Part shown: positions 6,738 to 11,697 of the stretch, piece after piece
Position numbering within the stretch: the stretch's first letter is position 1
Layout of the letters: each line of letters starts with the position of its first letter
Origin: Candidatus Zixiibacteriota bacterium
GTDB taxonomy: Bacteria > Zixibacteria > MSB-5A5 > GN15 > PGXB01
Assembly (NCBI GenBank): GCA_024230695.1
Contig: JAAERC010001173.1
Location: 1-11,697, forward strand
Length of the DNA stretch: 11,697 nt
Direction of reading: 5' to 3'
Made by a program: the position numbers and the translations under genes
Notes under the pieces: generated by a model
Told to the model about the DNA's origin: nothing
What the model saw: only the letters and a program-made list of their open reading frames with translations
The model's database searches: none

Positions 6738-7765
6738 TGGGGCGCGAACGAATTATATCTGGCGAAGTAACATCGCCTGAGGAAGAATCATTTATTCTAT
6801 CATTACGTCCGCAGAAACTTGATGATTATATCGGACAGGTTAACTTAAAAGAAAAATTAAAAGTACTTATCACGGCGGCGCAAAAACGTAAAGAGGCCTG
6901 TGAGCATGTTTTGTTTTATGGTCCTCCGGGACTTGGTAAAACGACGCTGGCACATATTATTGCCAATGAGATGGGCACCCGGATGGTTGCCACATCGGGA
7001 CCGTCATTAAGTCGCACTGGTGATCTGATGGGTATCCTGACAAATCTTAATGATGGTGATATTTTATTTATCGATGAGATCCACCGGTTATCGTCGGCGA
7101 TTGAAGAGTTTATCTATCCGGCGATGGAAGATTTCAAAGTTGATTTCGTGGTTGATAAAGGCGCATTTGCCAAAGTAATAAATATTCCGCTAAAGCATTA
7201 TACATTAATAGGTGCAACGACTCGAGCCGGGATGTTATCACCGCCTCTGCGTGATCGGTTCGGGCTGTTTTATCATATCGATTTTTATCCGGCTGAGGAA
7301 TTGCAGGAGATCGTTGTCCGTTCGGCTGAACTGCTTGAGGTCAAAGTCACCAATGATGCCGCCTCAGAGATCGCCCGTCGAGCGCGGGGGACACCTCGGG
7401 TTGCCAATCGGTTACTCAGGCGGGTGCGTGATTATACAACGGTGAAAGGTGATGGTGATATAGATATCAACGTGGCTCAAAGAGCCCTTGATACTGAGGG
7501 GATAGATATTATCGGGCTAGATGATCTGGATCGTAAATTTCTGCGAGTGATTGTTGATTATTATAAAGGCGGTCCGGTTGGTATCGAGGCAATCGCCGCG
7601 ACACTCAATGAAGAGGTCGATACGTTAGTTGATATGGTTGAGCCGTATTTACTCAAAATCGGATTCCTTCAGCGTACAAAACGTGGCCGGATGGTCTCAC
7701 ATGATGCGTGCAAACACCTCGGTATAAAAATCTCCTCCAGTGACCAACCTAATTTGTTTGAATAG
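6737..7765 (+). CDS. ruvB: Holliday junction DNA helicase motor RuvB
   Basis: 342 residues, the normal length of this AAA+ ATPase, which forms hexameric rings that pull DNA through the RuvA-bound junction. Walker A GPPGLGKT is at 62-69 and Walker B LFIDEIH at 110-116. Sensor 1 and the arginine-finger segment TTRAGMLSPPLRDRFG lie at 161-176, and the sensor 2 motif RGTPR at 217-221. A C-terminal winged-helix domain occupies about 260-335, with GGPVGIEAIA and KRGRMVS. All motifs are intact. Translation is probably coupled to ruvA through the TAATG overlap; AGGAGG at 6721-6726 serves as its binding site. It ends the operon, and no U-rich terminator is evident after it, only the hairpin repeats. 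Confidence 0.97.
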   Translation: MGRERIISGEVTSPEEESFILSLRPQKLDDYIGQVNLKEKLKVLITAAQKRKEACEHVLFYGPPGLGKTTLAHIIANEMGTRMVATSGPSLSRTGDLMGILTNLNDGDILFIDEIHRLSSAIEEFIYPAMEDFKVDFVVDKGAFAKVINIPLKHYTLIGATTRAGMLSPPLRDRFGLFYHIDFYPAEELQEIVVRSAELLEVKVTNDAASEIARRARGTPRVANRLLRRVRDYTTVKGDGDIDINVAQRALDTEGIDIIGLDDLDRKFLRVIVDYYKGGPVGIEAIAATLNEEVDTLVDMVEPYLLKIGFLQRTKRGRMVSHDACKHLGIKISSSDQPNLFE

Positions 7766-7778
7766 GGGAAGCGGGGTT

Positions 7779-7810
7779 GGGTGGTGCACCCTTTTGGGTG
7801 CGGGAATGTT
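7779..7810 (+). repeat. GGGTGG hairpin repeat, copy 2 (forward)
   Basis: GCACCC (7786-7791) and GGGTGC (7796-7801) form a 6-bp stem with a TTTT loop, flanked by GGGTGG and by GGGAATGTT. It is the opposite-strand partner of 1923-1954. It lies 14 bases after the ruvB stop, but no T run follows, so it is a poor terminator. Confidence 0.6.
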
Positions 7811-7855
7811 CTAATAACTTCTACCCACAATACAAATATTTTCGCTTTGCTCAAT

Positions 7856-7963
7856 GTCAGGATCGCATTTTCTGACCCTGACCTACAAGTTTTGAGGATA
7901 TGAATTTTGGTGTATGAGATTTTAAAATGGCGGGAATCTCCGACTACCGCCCTACTCTTACTG
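7856..7963 (+). repeat. Double-hairpin intergenic repeat, copy A
   Basis: First hairpin: GTCAGG (7856-7861) with CCTGAC (7877-7882). A conserved spacer follows, with gaggatat, aattttggtg and atgagattttaaaa. Second hairpin: GGCGG (7929-7933) with CCGCC (7947-7951), then CCTACTCTT. From 7881 on it is close to 90 percent identical, by eye, to copy B at 10371-10453 in the same orientation. It lies between the convergent ends of ruvB and the NDT-PRTase gene. Confidence 0.75.
7924..7951 (-). terminator. Possible weak terminator of the NDT-PRTase gene
   Basis: On the minus strand the second hairpin of repeat copy A (GGCGG / CCGCC plus a partly paired inner stem) is followed by ATTTT. It lies about 68 bases past the stop of the minus-strand gene ending at 8019. 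One inner mismatch and the short T run make it weaker than the same element at 10412-10441. Confidence 0.4.
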
Positions 7964-8018
7964 GAAGACTCTGCAACTATTGTCGTCTTAGCTTAACATT
8001 ATCGTTGCCGCAAGATTC

Positions 8019-9140
8019 TCACTCACTACCAATGTGTTCCAATCCCTCATTAAGTTGTTTCATCAAATATGGAAAGTAGTTTGCCGATGTATTGATCCGT
8101 TTGATGAACTCATCTTTCGTAAGACGAAACAGCTGGGCCCCTTCGTGCCTTGCACTATACGGAAAGTACTCTTCTACAGTTTGAATGTACTCTGTTCGCC
8201 TAGAGACCAATGGAAGGAATATCACTTCAGTCGTGTTCCCGAGTCTCGCTTGCACATAATCAATCGCCTGTTTGGCAGTATTTCCTGTTCCAAAATGATC
8301 ATCCACAAGCAATATAGTAGCAGATTGTCCCTCTGGAATGTCTCTCTTTATGCATTCCAATGCGGCATCATTGTAAGAGTTCTCGAAATAACTACGAGGC
8401 TTTGTATACCGCTTAGCCCACAATCCAAGGATCGGAGTGTTCTTCCCAGAAAAAACGGCTTTGCCAATTAGGTCGGCGACAATGAGCCCGCCGTTGGAGA
8501 TTCCCAGAACCGCATCAGGCACAAAATGTCCCTCATTTACCTCGGGCGACAGCCATCCAACTACCCATTCGATTCGTGCCATGAAATCTTCCCACCTCAT
8601 TATAATTGGTTGTCTTCCCTGGTCTGTCCGCTGACTATCCAAGATGCCGGGAATAGATACTGAAAGGTTGCGGAATGTGTCGAAAACGATACTGTCTGAA
8701 CCTGCATTGTCAGAGATGCCTTCTTCTACAAAGGAAGATATTTTTGTGCGTGCATCAGATGGTTTGAATCTGCTGTAATAGATGAGTCGGTATGCCCTAA
8801 TATCAAAAGGGATTCTCGTATTGGTCTGTGCCAGAAGTATCGTCACGCTGTTTCGAAGAGCATATCTCATTCCGAGCTCAAAAAAGACATTGGGATTCCA
8901 TCCGGTGATATCGACTATTACCACATCTGCAGTGACGATACTTGAGACTATCGCTTTGGTGATTGATCCTGCCCGGTTTTTGTCAACTTCACGTTCAATT
9001 ATGACATCTTCCCCAAGAGCCAGCTTGACGCCAGGGCATATTATCTCATCATAGACATAGTTGGACTCATCATTCCCTCCTTCATACTCTTTGTCGCTCC
9101 CGAATGGCATAAGAACAAACACCTTCATATTCTTCTTCAT
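8019..9140 (-). CDS. NDT/TIR-like and phosphoribosyltransferase fusion protein
   Basis: 373 residues from the start at 9140, chosen because GGAGG (complement of 9146-9150) sits 5 bases before that ATG; a longer frame opening at 9197 has no such site and adds 19 residues unlike the family. Domain 1 (about 5-124) is nucleoside 2-deoxyribosyltransferase-like: VFVLMPFG at 7-14, then ADVVIVDITG and NPNVFFELGMRYAL at 71-95 with a candidate catalytic Glu88, ending PFDIRAYRLIYYSR. Domain 2 (about 180-340) is a type I phosphoribosyltransferase: DAVLGISNGG at 209-218 and the PRPP-binding loop ILLVDDHFGTGNT at 276-288 with Asp280, Asp281 and Thr288. NDT-like domains cleave N-glycosidic bonds of nucleosides or nucleotides and occur as effectors in bacterial defence; PRTases join bases to PRPP. 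No signal peptide is seen, so it should be cytosolic. Substrate and biological role are inferred only. It is a single-gene unit. Confidence 0.82.
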   Translation of the reverse strand: MKKNMKVFVLMPFGSDKEYEGGNDESNYVYDEIICPGVKLALGEDVIIEREVDKNRAGSITKAIVSSIVTADVVIVDITGWNPNVFFELGMRYALRNSVTILLAQTNTRIPFDIRAYRLIYYSRFKPSDARTKISSFVEEGISDNAGSDSIVFDTFRNLSVSIPGILDSQRTDQGRQPIIMRWEDFMARIEWVVGWLSPEVNEGHFVPDAVLGISNGGLIVADLIGKAVFSGKNTPILGLWAKRYTKPRSYFENSYNDAALECIKRDIPEGQSATILLVDDHFGTGNTAKQAIDYVQARLGNTTEVIFLPLVSRRTEYIQTVEEYFPYSARHEGAQLFRLTKDEFIKRINTSANYFPYLMKQLNEGLEHIGSE

Positions 9141-9218
9141 GGCAACCTCCATTGACTCAATATTATAGATATAGTCCGTTTGAATGTCTTTAAACAATTT
9201 AGTATCGAGCGACTATAA

Positions 9219-9241
9219 TATAATACATAATATGTATTATA
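9219..9241. promoter_or_regulatory. Palindrome overlapping the NDT-PRTase promoter
   Basis: A perfect 10-bp inverted repeat, TATAATACAT (9219-9228) and ATGTATTATA (9232-9241), around AAT. On the minus strand its outer arm forms TATAAT preceded by TGC (extended -10, complement of 9236-9244), giving a leader of about 90 bases before the start at 9140. No good -35 box is seen. The placement fits an operator over the -10. A second TATAAT (complement of 9162-9167) lies nearer the gene. Confidence 0.45.
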
Positions 9242-9329
9242 GCAATTTATTTTATGCATTCTCTTTCCCATGTTTCATAGTAGGAGTAGGTCGAGATCCC
9301 AGAAAAGTGATTTCAACATCTTTTTGGGC

Positions 9330-9386
9330 GGGTGGCCCGCATCTTTAGACGTGGGGTTTGAGATTCCCACTCCTAAAGGAGTAGGG
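9330..9386. repeat. Paired inverted hairpins (REPIN-like) of the GGGTGG family
   Basis: GGGTGG (9330-9335) is followed by a hairpin CCCGCATC / GACGTGGG (9336-9355, loop TTTA, one mismatch and one G-T pair). Then comes a second hairpin in the other direction, ACTCC / GGAGT (9369-9382, loop TAAA) with flanking CCC and GGG, ending GGCACC. The first half resembles the forward GGGTGG unit at 7779 and the second half its reverse. A 9-base sequence AGGAGTAGG also occurs at 9282-9290 and 9377-9385. Confidence 0.45.
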
Positions 9387-9466
9387 CACCTAACATTTTT
9401 TCCATCAAATCAGTGTTGGTTCTCTCGTCGTATCTTAATTATGACGCTAAGACTACCAAAATCAAA

Positions 9467-9583
9467 AATTACAATTTTACTACAAAGAAATCGGCCAAAC
9501 ACAATGTGTTCAAAAAACATGTTTTGGCAAACAGTTATCAGCAGGTCACGAAACCACCAGTGGTGGTCCATTTCGTTGTAATT
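9467..9583 (+). promoter_or_regulatory. Possible structured leader upstream of a small ORF
   Basis: AATTACAA (9467-9474) can pair with TTGTAATT (9576-9583), enclosing two hairpins: GCCAAA / TTTGGC (9494-9499 with 9523-9528), and a longer one in which CGAAA-CCACC (9549-9558) pairs with GGTGG (9562-9566) and TTTCG (9571-9575). The closing helix ends 4 bases before a GGAGG at 9588-9592. The layout resembles a cis-regulatory three-way junction, but no known riboswitch is recognised and chance pairing is possible. Confidence 0.3.
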
Positions 9584-9595
9584 ACATGGAGGTAT

Positions 9596-9718
9596 ATGAG
9601 TTATAAAGAATTACCATATTATGGAAAATCGTATTTGGGTCATAAACTTTTTATATACAAAACGAACCCATTTTCGCCGTACAAGTATGAAAGGGAAGAG
9701 GTTATAAGGAATTATTAA
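9596..9718 (+). CDS. Possible 40-residue tyrosine-rich small protein
   Basis: A short frame beginning MSYKELPYYGKSYLGHK and ending EREEVIRNY. GGAGG (9588-9592) lies 3 bases before the ATG, closer than ideal. Eight of 40 residues are tyrosine and the chain is rich in Lys and Arg; there is no signal peptide or membrane helix. The frame is also open further upstream to a GTG at 9413, but that part runs through the structured region and the edge of the repeat, has no ribosome binding site and looks non-coding. I do not recognise the protein. It could be a genuine small protein, a leader peptide, or a remnant. Confidence 0.3.
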   Translation: MSYKELPYYGKSYLGHKLFIYKTNPFSPYKYEREEVIRNY

Positions 9719-9762
9719 TAATATAAATCACTACGCTTTTTGTATTGCTATTTCAGTTCCTA

Positions 9763-9791
9763 TTGACATTAATTTATTAGCAAACTAAATA
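9763..9791 (+). promoter_or_regulatory. Possible promoter of the small membrane protein gene
   Basis: A perfect TTGACA (9763-9768) followed after 17 bases by TAAATA (9786-9791), a poor -10. It lies about 70 bases before the ATG at 9861 in very AT-rich sequence, with an AATATT-AAAA-AATATT palindrome at 9788-9803. Confidence 0.35.
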
Positions 9792-9860
9792 TTAAAAAAT
9801 ATTGAATACTATTATGTCATATTCGGCGTTGTGGTAGTAAAATAAAAATGGAGGGAAATC

Positions 9861-10247
9861 ATGAATTATTGGTGGCTTGTATCTGGAGCGATTGCGGTTA
9901 TTTCGACATTTATTCATCTATTTATGGGGCAGGCTGGCGTCATCAAACCATTTTTGAAGTGTGACTTAGATGCAATACCAATGGCGGTGCTTCACGTTTG
10001 CTGGCACATAGTTTCCGTTATTCTGTTTGTATCGGCAATCATGTTATTGTATTTGGGTGCGAATCCGATCAGCGTCGGCAGTAAAATAGTTGCACTGTTT
10101 ATCGGTGGTCAGTTTGTAGCATATGCCATCCTGTTTCTGACTTTTTCATTTTTGGGAAATTGGAGCAATAAACTATTTGTTCTACCCCAGTGGACCTTAT
10201 TGCTTCCAATTGGAGTATTAGCCATTATTGGGTGTTTGGCGCCATAA
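9861..10247 (+). CDS. Four-helix membrane protein of unknown function
   Basis: 128 residues, almost entirely hydrophobic. Four membrane helices are predicted by eye at about 4-22, 42-65, 73-96 and 108-126. Three histidines lie within or next to the first two helices: His19 (FIHLFMG), and His45 and His49 (LHVCWH). That pattern could bind a metal or haem, but the family is not recognised and no function is claimed. The N-terminal MNYWWLVSGAIAVISTFIH looks like a membrane anchor rather than a cleaved signal. GGAGGG (9850-9855) lies 5 bases before the ATG, a strong start. It is a single-gene unit on the plus strand between the NDT-PRTase region and the convergent LolA-like gene, and it lies inside the segment bounded by the two double-hairpin repeats. 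Confidence 0.75.
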   Translation: MNYWWLVSGAIAVISTFIHLFMGQAGVIKPFLKCDLDAIPMAVLHVCWHIVSVILFVSAIMLLYLGANPISVGSKIVALFIGGQFVAYAILFLTFSFLGNWSNKLFVLPQWTLLLPIGVLAIIGCLAP

Positions 10248-10291
10248 CTTCGCACTGTTGTGGTTTCGACATTTTTTTAAATTAATAAAAT

Positions 10292-10453
10292 GGCAGAACC
10301 ACTTCGTCCCGTCCTGATGGTCGGGTCTTGGGTTTTGCCCTACGAATCTGTCAACCCTCGGAGAGCGTTGACCTACATGCTGAGGATATTAATTTTGGTG
10401 AATGAGATTTTAAAAAAAGGCGGGAGTCTCCGACTACCGCCCTACTCTTTCTG
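10292..10453 (+). repeat. Multi-hairpin intergenic repeat, copy B
   Basis: Three hairpins in a row. First: GGCAGAACC (10292-10300) with GGTTTTGCC (10331-10339), 9 bp with one G-T pair, and an inner CCCG / CGGG stem (10308-10311 with 10322-10325). Second: GTCAAC (10350-10355) with GTTGAC (10367-10372), and CTC / GAG inside across a C-C mismatch. Third: GGCGG (10419-10423) and AGTC (10425-10428) with GACT (10432-10435) and CCGCC (10437-10441). The part from 10371 on is the partner of 7881-7963. It lies between two convergent genes. Confidence 0.75.
10412..10441 (-). terminator. Intrinsic terminator of the LolA-like gene, inside the repeat
   Basis: Read on the minus strand, the third hairpin of repeat copy B has a GGCGG / CCGCC stem, one mismatch, an AGTC / GACT inner stem and a 3-base loop, followed at once by seven T (complement of 10412-10418). 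It begins 34 bases past the stop of the minus-strand gene ending at 10476. Confidence 0.75.
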
Positions 10454-10475
10454 TTTACAATAACAAAATGATATC

Positions 10476-11195
10476 TTATTCAGGTACTGCAAAGATTGAT
10501 TTATCTTTCGTTATATTATGGGTGATATTGTCGAATTGATAAACCACCGAACCGCCTTTACGACCCATAACAAATTTATAAGGAACCATCACACCGTCAA
10601 TATTCCGATAATCCTCAACCGATGAGTGATATCCGATTGCCACCAAAAGCCCGCTTTCAACACTGAAGTATAATGTGTAATATTCCATCTGAAGCGATGC
10701 CGGTTCGAGAGCATGCACACTCATATTATTGATTTCATTGATCCCGGCATAAGTGAGTTGGGGGAAATATTCCTCTATATATAATGGCCCCTGTGGATTC
10801 AGGAAAAAAGCGAGTTTGTTTTTGATGAGCTTTTTGTCGGTTTGAATCCCGCATTTATCTTTTAACCATCCCGTTTTGCCGTCGAAACCCTCTTTGTGGC
10901 CGCCATCATCGATCCATATCTCAAGTTTATATTTAGTCGGCACTTGAGCAAATGCCTCCATGTGAGACGAGACATAAATCGGATATTGTCGGGAGGTCAG
11001 ATCTGTTATCTTTTTCCCAACACAATCCCTGCTGACAAGGTTTTCAAGCGCGATTCGACCGCCAACCGCTTTAATATATCGGGCGAGGACAGATTCAACC
11101 GTCGGTTCCCCAACTTTTTTATCGTTCGCCTCAATTATAATAAAGCTGGCGAAAGTGATTAATAAAATTCCAAAAACCAAAATAGTTTTTTTCAT
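10476..11195 (-). CDS. Exported LolA-like (outer-membrane lipoprotein-sorting type) protein
   Basis: 239 residues. An N-terminal signal peptide, KKTILVFGILLITFASFIIIEA, ends near residue 23 without a lipobox. The mature protein has the layout of a family of periplasmic proteins with a LolA/LolB-like half-barrel: VLARYIKAVGGRIALENL at 36-53, EGFDGKTGW at 102-110, then DYRNIDGVMVPYKF at 195-208 and the closing DKSIFAVPE. Many such proteins carry the label outer membrane lipoprotein-sorting protein, but true lipoprotein carriage has not been shown for this subgroup, so a general lipid- or ligand-binding role is the most that can be said. AAGGA lies about 8 bases before the ATG. It is a single-gene unit on the minus strand, ended by the terminator at 10412-10441. 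No convincing promoter box pair was found upstream. Confidence 0.7.
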   Translation of the reverse strand: MKKTILVFGILLITFASFIIIEANDKKVGEPTVESVLARYIKAVGGRIALENLVSRDCVGKKITDLTSRQYPIYVSSHMEAFAQVPTKYKLEIWIDDGGHKEGFDGKTGWLKDKCGIQTDKKLIKNKLAFFLNPQGPLYIEEYFPQLTYAGINEINNMSVHALEPASLQMEYYTLYFSVESGLLVAIGYHSSVEDYRNIDGVMVPYKFVMGRKGGSVVYQFDNITHNITKDKSIFAVPE

Positions 11196-11566
11196 AACTC
11201 ATTCCTTTTTTTTTATCGTAATTTTACGCAGGCACCTGTTATACAAATGATTACATAAAAACTTCCATAAAATTATATATTTTGGGCTTAATATGTATAA
11301 TGGAAAAAACTAATACCTATCTGATTTTCAATATCTATAATTTTGCCAATAAACTACCCAAATGTGAACATTTTTTCCTGTTTTAACGCAATAAATTAAT
11401 TTGTGAATAATTGAGAAATACGCCCAACCTCTAGCTACGCAACATGTAAGAAGAATTTGTCGTGGCAAATTGATTATCCGGATGAGAATTTGCAGGGAAT
11501 TGGTTGAGTTAAAAACGCAGAAACCGATAAAATAAATAACAAAAACTGCGTAAAGCTAATGAAAAC
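11196..11566. other. Gene-free AT-rich stretch
   Basis: No coding frame, tRNA or repeat of the families above is seen here. Weak pairings only: AATTTG / CAAATT at 11454-11471, and ACGCAG (11515-11520) with CTGCGT (11546-11551) around an A-rich loop of 25 bases. The upstream region of the LolA-like gene must lie at its left end. Confidence 0.5.
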
Positions 11567-11594
11567 TTGACTTTTTGTTGGAACGGATTATATT
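11567..11594 (+). promoter_or_regulatory. Sigma-70 promoter pointing off the right edge
   Basis: TTGACT (11567-11572), 16-base spacer, TATATT (11589-11594). The predicted start is near 11601. The first 12 bases of the element, TTGACTTTTTGT, occur again at 11684-11695, 117 bases on, where the window ends. No ORF starts in the remaining 100 bases, so the target is a gene beyond the window or a small RNA. Confidence 0.55.
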
Positions 11595-11697
11595 CTGACG
11601 AGTTTAATAATGAGGAGTAAAGCATATCGAATAATTTGTTAAAGGACTGAAAAATTAGAAATTAAGGAACGACTTACGGCCCTTTGACTTTTTGTAT

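Noticed and set aside
7779..7810. Intrinsic terminator of the ruv operon.
   Set aside because: The hairpin is followed by CGGGAATG, not by a T run, and the sequence belongs to a dispersed repeat family.
9141..9197. N-terminal extension of the NDT-PRTase protein to an ATG at 9197.
   Set aside because: No ribosome binding site precedes that ATG, whereas GGAGG sits 5 bases before the ATG at 9140, which gives the expected start just ahead of the first beta strand.
9270..9581. A 103-codon plus-strand frame.
   Set aside because: It begins with Arg/Ser-rich translation of repeat DNA, passes through the paired hairpins at 9330-9386, and has no ribosome binding site.
8019..10247. A retron, because NDT-like proteins are retron effectors and a short helix-closed structured region lies nearby.
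   Set aside because: No frame in the window shows a reverse transcriptase (no YADD-type motif), and the structured region lies on the opposite side and strand from what such an operon would need.
7881..10453. CRISPR array or insertion-sequence ends.
   Set aside because: Only two repeat copies 2.5 kb apart in direct orientation, no regular spacers, and no transposase gene between them.

Overview
The window looks like chromosome of a flagellated, diderm (Gram-negative-type) bacterium of moderately low GC. The evidence is exported proteins with signal peptides, a stator pair MotA/MotB with a peptidoglycan-binding MotB, a complete ruvCAB set, and clear TTGACA/TATAAT-type promoters with GGAGG-type ribosome binding sites. 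No rRNA or lineage-specific marker is present. An uncultured FCB-type lineage such as Zixibacteria is only a guess from gene content and the short hairpin repeats between genes.

Layout. (1) 78-1558, minus strand: an operon rpsU - yqeY - cvpA with a consensus promoter at its head and an intrinsic terminator at its end. (2) 1559-2056: a gene-free stretch with an inverted repeat, two strong plus-strand promoters without an ORF behind them, a possible structured RNA and a hairpin repeat. (3) 2057-2868, minus: an exported MORN-repeat protein with its own promoter. (4) 2939-4707, plus: motA-motB behind a candidate flagellar sigma-28 promoter. (5) 4832-7765, plus: yebC - ruvC - ruvA - ruvB, tightly packed; ruvC lacks a visible ribosome binding site but overlaps a tiny leader ORF. 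(6) 7766-10475: an accessory-looking stretch bounded by two similar hairpin repeats in the same orientation. It holds a minus-strand gene fusing a nucleoside-deoxyribosyltransferase/TIR-like domain to a phosphoribosyltransferase domain, a structured region before a 40-codon tyrosine-rich ORF, and a four-helix membrane protein. (7) 10476-11195, minus: an exported LolA-like protein, ended by one of the hairpin repeats acting as an intrinsic terminator. (8) 11196-11697: no gene, but a good plus-strand promoter near the edge.

How the genes fit together. The rpsU, yqeY, yebC and ruv genes are housekeeping (translation, Holliday-junction processing), and motAB powers the flagellum. The most interesting part is the stretch beside ruvB. 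The two-domain nucleotide-handling protein there resembles effectors of nucleotide-based defence, but no reverse transcriptase, cyclase or other partner is in the window, so a defence role is inference. The second theme is a set of dispersed hairpin elements in intergenic regions. Two of them show compensatory base-pair changes, and one doubles as a terminator.
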